Source: Paraburkholderia sartisoli
GTDB lineage: Bacteria > Pseudomonadota > Gammaproteobacteria > Burkholderiales > Burkholderiaceae
Direction: 5' to 3'
DNA length: 64,000 bases
NCBI RefSeq assembly: GCF_900107685.1
Contig: NZ_FNRQ01000001.1
Coordinates: forward strand, 62,001-126,000
Shown here: positions 16,287 to 24,399 of the stretch, in pieces
Layout of the letters: each line of letters begins with the position of its first letter
How positions within the stretch are numbered: position 1 is the first letter of the stretch
The notes under the pieces: model-generated
What the model was told of the DNA's origin: nothing
The model's database searches: none
Seen by the model: only the letters and a program-made list of their open reading frames with translations
Program-made: the position numbers and the translations under genes

Positions 16287-19200
16287 CTATTTCGCGACCA
16301 CCACGGGAATGCCGCTCAACGCGCCGCTGCCGCGCATATGCGACAGCGCTTCCTGCACGACAGCCGAAGTCGCCGGTTCCACGTTCATGCCGCGCGCGAG
16401 CGCGCGTTCGCGTGCCTTTGCCGCGACCAGACTGTTCAGCTTCACCGGACCGTACCCCCGCACGCGCTGCATGATCTGGGCAAACTCGATCGCCTGATCG
16501 AGCGAAGCGGGCGTCAACGTGCGCAGCAGGGCGTCGGTGGTCGTTTCGTAGTCCGTTGCCAGCGTGCGTTCCATCCGGCGTTCGAGCGAGCGGCCGAACA
16601 GATCGAGCGGCGTGCCGCGCAGCGAGCGGATCTTCGCGAGGCCGCCCAGCACCGGCCACATCCACTGGCCGAACTTCACCTTCTTCGGACGCTCGCCGTG
16701 TGCGGCGCGCGTGACCGTCGGCGGCGCCATGTTGAAGCCGATGCGAAAGTCGCGGCCCGCGATGCCTTCGAATTGCGCTTCGATCGCTTTCCTGAATGCG
16801 TCGTCGGCGTAGAGGCGCGCGACTTCGTATTCGTCCTTGACCGCGAGCAGCTTGAAGAAGGTTGTCGCGACCGCGCGCGTCAGCGGTTCGCTGGCCGGCG
16901 TGCCCGTCGCCGTGGCAGAAGAAACCTGCCGTTCCGCGGTCCGCACCCGGTCGACCAGCGCACGGAAGCGCTTCACATACCTTGCACCGCCGTATGCCGC
17001 GAGACGTGTCTCGCGATCGGCGATCACGGCATCGACGTCGAGCGCTTCGTGATTGGCCACGGCGAACGGCAGCGCGACTGCATCGGCGCGTGTGTGTAGC
17101 AATGCATCGAGCGCAGCCGGATCGGCGGCGGCCACGCGACCGATGGCGAAGGCCAGCTTGTTCGCTTCGATCGCCACGTTGTTCAGTTCGATCGCCCGCA
17201 TCAGCGCCGCGAACGACACCGGCACGAGACCCAGTTGCCACGCAAACCCGAGCATCAGGATGTTCGCGCCGATCGTATCGCCAAGGAAGCGGCCCGCGAG
17301 CGCCTGCGCGTCGCACGTCGACAGTCGTTCTTCTCCGGCGGCGTGGCGCATCTTGTCGATCAGCGCGTCGGCGTGAAGATTCGCGTCCGGGTTCTGCACG
17401 AACGACGCGTTCGGAATCGCATGCGTGTTCACGACGATGCGCGTGCGGCCATGACGCACCGTTTGCAGCGCATCGCTGCTCGCGCCGACCACCATGTCGC
17501 ATGCGAGCAGCACGTCGGCCTGCTGCGTGTCGATGCGCACCTGATTGAGCCATTCGTCGCGCGCGGCGAAGCGCACGAACGACAGCACCGAGCCGCCCTT
17601 CTGCGCAAAGCCCATGAAGTCGAGCACCGACGCGCTCTTGCCTTCCAGATGCGCGGCCATGCTGATCAGCGCGCCCACCGTCACGACGCCCGTGCCGCCG
17701 ACGCCCGTCACCAGAATGTCGTACGGCGCGGCGTCGAGATGCGTGACCGGCACCGGCAGCGCGTCGACGCGCTGCGCGAGCGCGGCCGGATCGAACGCGT
17801 TGCCGGCGGCCTTCTTCAGCTTGCCGCCTTCGACCGTGACGAAGCTCGGGCAGAAGCCGTTGACACACGAGTAGTCCTTGTTGCACGACGACTGGTCGAT
17901 ACGGCGCTTGCGGCCCAGCGTGGTTTCAAGCGGCTCGACCGACAGGCAGTTCGACTGCACGCCGCAATCGCCGCAGCCTTCGCAGACGGCTTCGTTGATG
18001 AAAAGACGCTTGTCCGGATCGGGAAACTCGCCTTTCTTCCGGCGGCGGCGCTTCTCCGCCGCGCAGGTCTGGTCGTAGATCAGCACCGTGACGCCGTTCG
18101 TCTCGCGCAGCACGCGCTGCACCGCGTCCATTTCGTCGCGGTGATGGAACGTGGTGCCGGCGGGGAAGAGGCCATGATGGCCGTCGTACTTTTCAGGCTC
18201 GTCGCTGACCACGACGAAGCGCGACACGCCTTCCGCCTCCACCTGACGCGCGATCTGCGGCACCGAGATGCTGCCGTCCACCGGCTGGCCGCCGGTCATC
18301 GCGACGGCGTCGTTATAGAGAATCTTGTACGTGATGTTGGTTTTCGCCGCGACCGCCTGGCGGATCGCGAGAATGCCCGAGTGGAAGTAGGTGCCGTCGC
18401 CGAGGTTCTGGAACACGTGGCGCGTTTTCGTGAACATCGAATGCGATGCCCAGTCGACGCCTTCGCCGCCCATCTGGATGAGGCCCGTCGTGTCGCGCTC
18501 CATCCACGAAGCCATGAAGTGGCAGCCGATGCCGGCCTGCGCGATCGAGCCTTCCGGCACCTTCGTCGACGTGTTGTGCGGGCAGCCCGAGCAGAAGTAC
18601 GGCGTGCGCTTCACGGCGTCGGCGGCGTTCGAGAGAATCTGCGGCGCGACCAGATCGACCACGCGCTCACGGCGGTCGAGCGCTGGCTTGTGCCGCGCGA
18701 GCCAGTTCGCGAACACCGGCAGGATGCGCGACGGCCGCAGCTCACCCAGCGCCGACAGCAGCAGCGAACCGTCCGCGGCGTACTTGCCGAGTACGACCGG
18801 GCGCGCGCCTTCGCGGCGGTTGTACAGATAGTCCTTGATCTGTTGTTCGACGACCGGACCTTTCTCCTCGATCACGAGCACTTCCGACAGCCCGTCGACG
18901 AACGTATCGATGCGCCCCATTTCCAGCGGGAACGACAAGCCGACCTTGTAGATCCGCACGCCGGCCGCTTCGAGATCGGCGACGGTGAGGTCGAGCCGGC
19001 GCAGCGCTTCCATCAGGTCCAGATGCGCCTTGCCGCAGGTGATGATGCCGACATCCGCGTGCGGGCTCGGCGCGATCCATTTGTCGATGCTGTTCGTGCG
19101 CGCGAAGTGGCGCACCGCATCGAGCTTGGCTTCGAGCCGCGCTTCGATCGACAGGCTCGGCAGATCGGGCCAGCGGTTGTGCAGCCCGTCGGCGGGCGCG

Positions 19201-19913
19201 ACGAAACCGGTCGGCACGCTCCATTCCGTTTGCAGCGCGTCGAGATCGACGGTCGAACCGGATTCGACCGTCTCCGAAATCGCCTTGTAGCCGACCCATG
19301 CCCCCGAAAAGCGCGACAGCGCCCAGCCGTACAGGCCGAACTCCAGCATGTCCGCGATGTTCGACGGATTCACGACCGGCATGTGCCACGCCATCATCGC
19401 GAAGTCGCTCTGATGCGGCATCGACGACGACACGCAGCCGTGATCGTCGCCCGCCACCACCAGCACGCCGCCATGCTGCGACGAGCCGTACGCGTTGCCG
19501 TGCTTCAGCGCATCCCCGGCGCGATCGACGCCCGGCCCCTTGCCGTACCACATCGCAAACACGCCTTCGACGGTGCGCTCCGGATCCGACTCCACGCGCT
19601 GCGTGCCGAGCACGGCGGTGCCGCCGAGTTCCTCGTTGATCGCGGGCAGGAAGCGGATGTCGCTCGCGTCGAGCAGTTTCTGCGCCTTCCACAACTGCAG
19701 GTCGACCATGCCGAGCGGCGAGCCGCGATAGCCGCTGATGAAGCCGGCGGTGTTCAGTCCTCCCGCCTTGTCCAGCGCGCGCTGCATCAGCGGCAGGCGC
19801 ACGAGCGCCTGCGTGCCGGTCAGGAAGATGCGGCCGCGCGTGGCAGTCAGATTGTCGGAAAGACGGTATTCGGCGAGGGCGGGCGTGCCGTCGACAGGCA
19901 GTCGTGCGGTCAT
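16287..19913 (-). CDS. indolepyruvate ferredoxin oxidoreductase, fused IorA/IorB type
   Basis: This cytoplasmic thiamine-diphosphate Fe-S enzyme oxidatively decarboxylates aryl or branched 2-oxo acids to acyl-CoA with ferredoxin. The 1208-residue chain is a fusion. An N-terminal pyruvate-ferredoxin-oxidoreductase alpha-like region (SGYRGSPLGMVD) is followed by a TPP-binding region with GGEGVDWASHSMF and the NDAVAMTGGQP block near residue 580. A cysteine-rich cluster segment comes next (CEGCGDCGVQSNC, then CNKDYSCVNGFCPSF), followed by the gamma domain (VTGVGGTGVVTVGALIS). The C-terminal 200 residues match the DUF6537-like extension of this family. AAGGAGA lies upstream of the ATG at 19913. 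It is monocistronic. The likely role is aromatic amino acid catabolism. Confidence 0.95.
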   Translation of the reverse strand: MTARLPVDGTPALAEYRLSDNLTATRGRIFLTGTQALVRLPLMQRALDKAGGLNTAGFISGYRGSPLGMVDLQLWKAQKLLDASDIRFLPAINEELGGTAVLGTQRVESDPERTVEGVFAMWYGKGPGVDRAGDALKHGNAYGSSQHGGVLVVAGDDHGCVSSSMPHQSDFAMMAWHMPVVNPSNIADMLEFGLYGWALSRFSGAWVGYKAISETVESGSTVDLDALQTEWSVPTGFVAPADGLHNRWPDLPSLSIEARLEAKLDAVRHFARTNSIDKWIAPSPHADVGIITCGKAHLDLMEALRRLDLTVADLEAAGVRIYKVGLSFPLEMGRIDTFVDGLSEVLVIEEKGPVVEQQIKDYLYNRREGARPVVLGKYAADGSLLLSALGELRPSRILPVFANWLARHKPALDRRERVVDLVAPQILSNAADAVKRTPYFCSGCPHNTSTKVPEGSIAQAGIGCHFMASWMERDTTGLIQMGGEGVDWASHSMFTKTRHVFQNLGDGTYFHSGILAIRQAVAAKTNITYKILYNDAVAMTGGQPVDGSISVPQIARQVEAEGVSRFVVVSDEPEKYDGHHGLFPAGTTFHHRDEMDAVQRVLRETNGVTVLIYDQTCAAEKRRRRKKGEFPDPDKRLFINEAVCEGCGDCGVQSNCLSVEPLETTLGRKRRIDQSSCNKDYSCVNGFCPSFVTVEGGKLKKAAGNAFDPAALAQRVDALPVPVTHLDAAPYDILVTGVGGTGVVTVGALISMAAHLEGKSASVLDFMGFAQKGGSVLSFVRFAARDEWLNQVRIDTQQADVLLACDMVVGASSDALQTVRHGRTRIVVNTHAIPNASFVQNPDANLHADALIDKMRHAAGEERLSTCDAQALAGRFLGDTIGANILMLGFAWQLGLVPVSFAALMRAIELNNVAIEANKLAFAIGRVAAADPAALDALLHTRADAVALPFAVANHEALDVDAVIADRETRLAAYGGARYVKRFRALVDRVRTAERQVSSATATGTPASEPLTRAVATTFFKLLAVKDEYEVARLYADDAFRKAIEAQFEGIAGRDFRIGFNMAPPTVTRAAHGERPKKVKFGQWMWPVLGGLAKIRSLRGTPLDLFGRSLERRMERTLATDYETTTDALLRTLTPASLDQAIEFAQIMQRVRGYGPVKLNSLVAAKARERALARGMNVEPATSAVVQEALSHMRGSGALSGIPVVVAK

Positions 19914-20201
19914 TGGGGGTGTCTCCTTGTTATCGCTTCGCTGGAACGGAAAAGACAGCGCAACGCCGTTGCAGCGAAAGAGACTCTATTTTTTATCGCC
20001 AATTGGAGTGTTTTTTTACTAACTCGGGGCGACGCGCGCGTATTCGCGCGAGCCCCCGGGCGATTTTTCGCCCTTTTGAGTGAGTTCTACCGGCGCCGTT
20101 CCAGCGTGCCGGCGCGCTGTTGGATATCGCATGCGCAACCGGGTCCGCTTGCCGCGCGACGGGGCGCCGCAAGCAGGATCGTTGAGTGTGGAAACGTGTG
20201 C

Positions 20202-20447
20202 TTACGGGAACGAACGTGGCCTGGGAATGCCCGCGCCGTGCTCGATATCGGCGACCGCCTGACGATGCGCGGATTCGACTGCTTCGCCGGGTTCGCCGAA
20301 GCCCGCGTCGCCGCCCACCGTGGTCCACGGCTGGACAGGTTTATCGCGGTGACGGATTTCGTATTCCGCGTCCCATCGCGCGCCCTGCAGTTCGAGCGGG
20401 CGCACATGGATCGCGTACACACCGTAGAGGAAGAGCTGTTCAGCCAT
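20202..20447 (-). CDS. conserved small hypothetical protein, 81 residues
   Basis: The product begins MAEQLFLYGVYAIHVRP, contains two beta-like stretches (ARWDAEYEIRH), and ends with a helix (GEAVESAHRQAVADIEHG). GGAGG lies nine bases before the start. No function is assignable. It shares an overall plan with the next gene (a YxxGIYxAIxxVRxL type start, central strands, a C-terminal E/A-rich helix), so the two may be distant paralogues. High acidic content suggests a soluble cytoplasmic protein. Confidence 0.7.
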   Translation of the reverse strand: MAEQLFLYGVYAIHVRPLELQGARWDAEYEIRHRDKPVQPWTTVGGDAGFGEPGEAVESAHRQAVADIEHGAGIPRPRSFP

Positions 20448-20539
20448 CTTCGCCTCCAGCCGGTTGGTCCGGAAATGGCGTCGGCGGCGGCGTGGCCGCG
20501 GCGCCGGGTCTACATAGACCGTGTGACCTTCTGCTGCGT

Positions 20540-20761
20540 CTAGAGTTCGATTTCGCCGAGGATGCGGTGGGCGAGCGCCTTGGCTTCCTCGAGCGCCTCT
20601 TCGGGCGTCGCTGACGTGGCTTCGACTTCGTAGACGGTGTTCTCCTGCTCGTCACCGTCGTCGCGCCCGAGCGAGACGACGCCTTGATACTTGTCGACTG
20701 CCAGTTCCCGGACGGTTGCGATCGCCGTGTAGATACCCTTGGTGTAGGTGAGCTCGGCCAT
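20540..20761 (-). CDS. conserved small hypothetical protein, 73 residues
   Basis: The start at 20761 (MAELTYTKGIYTAIATVREL) is preferred to the longer frame because GGAG sits upstream and the Cys-rich extension MESPTCRSCI looks non-coding. The protein is acidic and ends in a long helix (TPEEALEEAKALAHRILGEIEL). Together with the preceding small gene (92 bases away, same strand) it forms a likely two-gene unit. No function can be named. Confidence 0.75.
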   Translation of the reverse strand: MAELTYTKGIYTAIATVRELAVDKYQGVVSLGRDDGDEQENTVYEVEATSATPEEALEEAKALAHRILGEIEL

Positions 20762-20908
20762 GATGCAACTCCGGCAAGTGGGAGATTCCATCGTAGCACG
20801 CGGATTAAACCCTTACCGGCGCATGCTCATGCGAGTGCATCGGGCGTATCGAACTCAAACGCGCGCGCCGCACGCAGGCCGCGCGGCGCGTCTCGATGCA
20901 TTGGCCGC

Positions 20909-21823
20909 CTAGTCTTCCAGCAGCGCGACGACTTCGTCGAGCGTCGGCGAATGCGCGCCCGAATGGCGGCACGCGGCCGCGCCCGCCGCCAGCGAAAACG
21001 CCAGATGTTCGGGCCACGTGCGTTGCGGCGCGGTCATCAGACTGAACAGCAAGCCGCCGATCGACGCATCGCCGGCCCCGACGGTGTCGGCCACTTCGAC
21101 GCGCGGCGGCCGGTCTTCGTATACCGCATCGCCGACGAAGAGCGTCGACGTGTCCGGCCCGCGCGTGACGAGCACCGTCGCGGCAGGATTCAGCGCGCGC
21201 AACTGCGTGAGCGCGGCGGCTTCGTCGCCGGTCCTGAACAGCAGGCGCAGGTCTTCGTCGGAGACCTTGATCAGGTCGGCGAGCGCGGACATCTTGCGCA
21301 GGATCGGCTCGTAGCCGTGTTCCATCAGGTTGCGGTAGTTCGGGTCGTAGCTGATCTTCACGCCGCGCGCGCGCAGGTCGGCGGCGAGCTTTGCGAGCGT
21401 ATCGCCAAGCGGCTGGCGCACGAGGCTGATGCAGCCGAAGTGTGCCCACTTCACCTGTTCCATCCAGCCTTGCGGCAGCAGCGACGGATCGAACGCGAGA
21501 TCGGCGCTGTTGTCGCCCATGAAGAAGTAGGTCGGCGGATGCGTCTCGTGGACGATCGCCAGCAGCGGCGAGCGGTCGAAGCGCTGCATGAAGCGCATGT
21601 CGAGGTCGGCCGCGACGCTCGCGTTCCAGATCGCGTCGGAGAAGCAGTCGTTGCCGAGCGCACCCACCGAGGCCGTGCGCAGCCCGAGCCGCGCGACGGC
21701 GCGCGCGACGTTCCAGCCGGCGCCGCCTGGCACGGAGAGCCAGCGCGAGTCGTCGGTGCGGACCATGTCGGTCAGGATGTCGCCGGCTGAAACGAAGAAG
21801 GGAAATTCGGTGCTCGTTGTCAT
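20909..21823 (-). CDS. PfkB-family carbohydrate kinase (fructokinase-like)
   Basis: This cytoplasmic ribokinase-fold enzyme phosphorylates a sugar with ATP. The 304-residue product has the N-terminal substrate signature GGAGWNVARAVARLG (about residues 33-47) and the C-terminal PfkB signature DTVGAGDASIGGLL with its catalytic Asp (about residue 250). It starts five bases after the stop of the isomerase gene and is the last gene of the LacI-controlled operon. The pairing with an isomerase of the mannose/N-acylglucosamine epimerase fold suggests an isomerase-then-kinase route such as mannose to fructose to fructose-6-phosphate. The sugar is inferred. Confidence 0.92.
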   Translation of the reverse strand: MTTSTEFPFFVSAGDILTDMVRTDDSRWLSVPGGAGWNVARAVARLGLRTASVGALGNDCFSDAIWNASVAADLDMRFMQRFDRSPLLAIVHETHPPTYFFMGDNSADLAFDPSLLPQGWMEQVKWAHFGCISLVRQPLGDTLAKLAADLRARGVKISYDPNYRNLMEHGYEPILRKMSALADLIKVSDEDLRLLFRTGDEAAALTQLRALNPAATVLVTRGPDTSTLFVGDAVYEDRPPRVEVADTVGAGDASIGGLLFSLMTAPQRTWPEHLAFSLAAGAAACRHSGAHSPTLDEVVALLED

Positions 21824-21828
21824 GGTGC

Positions 21829-23103
21829 TCACCGTGCGGATTCGACAGGCGCGTCGGCCAGTGCGTGCGTCAGCACTTCGTAACACGCGCCCATCGTGTG
21901 ATAGTCGGTCTTGCCGGCCGGGCTCTTTTCGTCGCTGTACTTGCGGTTGTCGCACGTGAGGATGCGATACCACGCACCATACCGGTGATCGACGAAGTGC
22001 GCCCAGCTGTAACGCCAGATCTCGTCATACCAGTCCCAGAAACGCTCGTTGCCCGTGCGTTTGCCGAGCAGCGCGGCCGTCGCGAAGGTTTCGGCCTGCA
22101 CCCAGAAGTATTTGTCATGATCGCAGACCGTGTGGTCCGGGCCGAAGCCGTAGTACAGGCCGCCGTGGTTTTCGTCCCATGCGTGCGTCATCGCGGCGTC
22201 GAAGAGTTCGATGGCGCGCGGCAGCAGCCACGGCAGCGGACGATGACGTTCGAGAATCAGCAGCAGCTTCGCCCATTCGGTCTGGTGTCCCGGCTGAAAA
22301 CCCCACGGACGGAAGATGTTCGAGCTGTCTTCCTCGTTGTAATGCCAGTCCACCGACCAGTCCGCGTGGAAATGTTCCCACACGAGACCTTGCGACAGCT
22401 TCGCCTGCCGCAGCGTGATATTCGACGCGACGCGTTCCGCCCGGTCGAGATACACGAGATGGCCGGTCGCTTCGTACGCGGCGAGGAGCGCCTCGGTGGT
22501 GTGCATGTTCGCGTTCTGGCCGCGATAGCTCGACACGTGCCAGTCGGCCGATGCCTCGTCGGCGTAAAGACCGGCGGCGGCGTCCCAGAAGCGGTGTTCC
22601 ATCAGCTCGAAGGTCGCGGCGATCATCGGCTTCGCTTCCTCGATTCCCGCCATCGCCGCGTGCGAATACGCGAGCAGCACGAACGCGAGGCCGTAGCAGT
22701 GGCGCGTCGAATCGAGTACGCGCTTGTGGCCGTCGCGCCATTCGAGCTCCCAGTCGTAGCCTTCGTGCTGGGCGTCCCAGTGCGCGTCGTGCAGAAAGCG
22801 CATGCCGTGGCGGGCGTATTCGAGATGCTGCGGATCGCCGAACTGACGGTATGCCATCGCATAGTTGAAGACGTAGCGGCAACTGCTCACCAGGTGGCGC
22901 GTGGTCTTGTCGTAGATCGAGCCGTCGTCGCGGAAGAAGTGGAAGAAGCCGCCGCCCGGATCGAGCACGTTCGGCGCGTAGAAGCGCAGCGTGTCCTCGA
23001 TGTGCGAGAGCAGGAATTCCGGTTCGCGGAAGCTGGCGACGGGCGGCACGGACACCGCGGCTTCGGCGTGAGGGTTGGCGTGATTCAGGTCGGGTTGCGT
23101 CAT
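21829..23103 (-). CDS. N-acylglucosamine 2-epimerase / mannose isomerase family protein
   Basis: This cytoplasmic (alpha/alpha)6-barrel enzyme interconverts aldose and ketose or epimers. The 424-residue product shows the family landmarks SSCRYVFNYAMAYR, RVLDSTRHCYGLAFVLLAYSHA, RGQNANMHTTEALLAAYEATG and, near the end, CDHDKYFWVQAETFATAALL, which supply active-site His and Arg residues. The start at 23103 makes an ATGA overlap with the lacI stop; the longer frame upstream is a shadow of lacI. The family includes mannose isomerase, YihS and cellobiose epimerase. The fructokinase-like gene downstream favours an isomerase acting on mannose or a related hexose. Confidence 0.92.
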   Translation of the reverse strand: MTQPDLNHANPHAEAAVSVPPVASFREPEFLLSHIEDTLRFYAPNVLDPGGGFFHFFRDDGSIYDKTTRHLVSSCRYVFNYAMAYRQFGDPQHLEYARHGMRFLHDAHWDAQHEGYDWELEWRDGHKRVLDSTRHCYGLAFVLLAYSHAAMAGIEEAKPMIAATFELMEHRFWDAAAGLYADEASADWHVSSYRGQNANMHTTEALLAAYEATGHLVYLDRAERVASNITLRQAKLSQGLVWEHFHADWSVDWHYNEEDSSNIFRPWGFQPGHQTEWAKLLLILERHRPLPWLLPRAIELFDAAMTHAWDENHGGLYYGFGPDHTVCDHDKYFWVQAETFATAALLGKRTGNERFWDWYDEIWRYSWAHFVDHRYGAWYRILTCDNRKYSDEKSPAGKTDYHTMGACYEVLTHALADAPVESAR

Positions 23104-24086
23104 GGCTTTTTCACCGAAGTGCTGGCACGGGCTATGAGTTGAACAGGCAGGCGGACTTCCGTTTCGGCTGGCGCGTCTTCGAGCAGCAGCTCGACGCCGC
23201 GCCGGCCGAGCGCTTCCTTGTCGACGGCGATCGTCGACAGCGGCGGCGTGGCATGGGCCGCCGCGGGAATATCGTCGAAACCGATGATGGCGATGTCTTC
23301 CGGCACGCGCAGGCCGCGCGCGAGACAGACGCGCATCGCGGCGAGCGCGGCGGCGTCGTTGTAGGCGAATACCGCGTCGACGCGCGCGCCCGGGGCGTCG
23401 AGCAGGCGCTCCATCGCCTGGGCGGCGCCGGTGTCGGGATCGAGGCCAGCGTTCATGGCGACTTCGAGCGACGGGTCGAACAGCAGGCCCGCCTCGAAGA
23501 ACGCGCGACGGTAGCCGAGCGCGCGCTGCGCGATGCTGAAATGCGCGAGCGAGCCGCCGATAAACGCGATGCGGGTGCGCTTCTGCGCGAACAGATGCCG
23601 CATCGCGAGCGCCGCGCCTTCGGCGTTGTCGAGATTCACCGAACGCAGGCCGGGTGCCCACAGATCGATCAGCACGAGCGGCCGCTGCATTGCGACGAGC
23701 GTGGCGAGCGTCTCCGGTTCGACGAACCCGGCGACGGCGACCGCGTCCGGCGAATGGACGCGCATCTGCTGGATCACGTCTTCGGTCGGGCCAGCCGTCA
23801 GCAGCGACGGCACGATGCCGCGTTCGCGGCACGCGTCCTCGACGCCGTGCAGCACGTGCGAAAAGAACGGGCTGACGGTGAAATTGTTGTGCTGGCGATG
23901 CAGCAGGAACGTGAGCCGGCGGATACGCGGACGCAGTTGCGCGGCGTCGTAGCCGAGCTGTCGCGCGGCCTCGACGACGCGCACACGCGTGGCATCGGAG
24001 AGACCGGGCTGGTTCTTCAACGCGCGTGAGACGGTGCCGATCGACACGCTGGCCGCGCGCGCGACGTCACGGATGGTTGTCCCCAT
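23100..24086 (-). CDS. LacI family transcriptional repressor
   Basis: The 328-residue product has the LacI helix-turn-helix at its N-terminus (TTIRDVARAASVSIGTVSRALKNQPGLSDATR, residues 2-33) and a hinge. The periplasmic-binding-like sugar domain includes PDAVAVAGF and IIGFDDIPAA. The start at 24086 matches the family, although no strong ribosome-binding site is seen; a frame from 24170 would add 28 residues. It is the first gene of the operon and overlaps the next as ATGA, so it is probably autoregulated. A palindrome at 24225-24245 is a candidate operator. Confidence 0.93.
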   Translation of the reverse strand: MGTTIRDVARAASVSIGTVSRALKNQPGLSDATRVRVVEAARQLGYDAAQLRPRIRRLTFLLHRQHNNFTVSPFFSHVLHGVEDACRERGIVPSLLTAGPTEDVIQQMRVHSPDAVAVAGFVEPETLATLVAMQRPLVLIDLWAPGLRSVNLDNAEGAALAMRHLFAQKRTRIAFIGGSLAHFSIAQRALGYRRAFFEAGLLFDPSLEVAMNAGLDPDTGAAQAMERLLDAPGARVDAVFAYNDAAALAAMRVCLARGLRVPEDIAIIGFDDIPAAAHATPPLSTIAVDKEALGRRGVELLLEDAPAETEVRLPVQLIARASTSVKKP

Positions 24087-24399
24087 GTACGTATGGCTGG
24101 CCGGGAAGGCCGCTGGTTTCGAGTCCGGAGATTGTATAGTAAAACGGTCTCCAGAAAACCCGTACGGCACGGTGTTAACCCGCGTAAAGCGCTGTATTCA
24201 ATGGCTGTGATCGTACTTTTATGTGTTTAGTAAAATGAACTAAACGAGCCGCTGTTCATGCGTCTGGTGGGCGAGCGCGGGCGACGGCATCCTCACGATG
24301 CCGGGTTGCCGTGTCAGTTCGATGTGATGTCTGGATCGAGCCGCAGCGCGTTCGTGGCGCTTGCCGTGGGCGCGCGTGCGGGTTGCTTCGGGCGGGCGT
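24087..24399. other. promoter region of the lacI-isomerase-kinase operon
   Basis: I see no gene here. The segment at about 24130-24250 is AT-rich and holds a half-site-like AGTAAAACG (24138-24146) and a perfect palindrome at 24225-24245. The right part (24250-24399) lies downstream of the minus-strand EAL-CBS-GGDEF gene and includes a weak hairpin (CGGCATC against GATGCCG near 24284-24302) without a T run. Confidence 0.5.
24225..24245. promoter_or_regulatory. palindromic operator candidate for LacI
   Basis: GTTTAGT (24225-24231) and ACTAAAC (24239-24245) form a perfect 7-base inverted repeat with a seven-base spacer, about 140 bases upstream of the LacI gene. The dyad is AT-rich at the arms rather than CG-centred as in classic LacI sites, so the regulator could be another protein. 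Confidence 0.4.

Noticed and set aside
14431..17886. Minus-strand frame of 1151 codons spanning tpsA and the oxidoreductase end
   Set aside because: It crosses two real genes and a strong terminator and has no protein-like segments.
17235..20543. Very long plus-strand open frame (1102 codons) over the oxidoreductase gene
   Set aside because: It is antisense to the conserved indolepyruvate oxidoreductase and reads as Arg/His/Ala-rich text without domains.
24281..24302. Terminator after the EAL-CBS-GGDEF gene
   Set aside because: The CGGCATC/GATGCCG stem is short and no T run follows on the minus strand.
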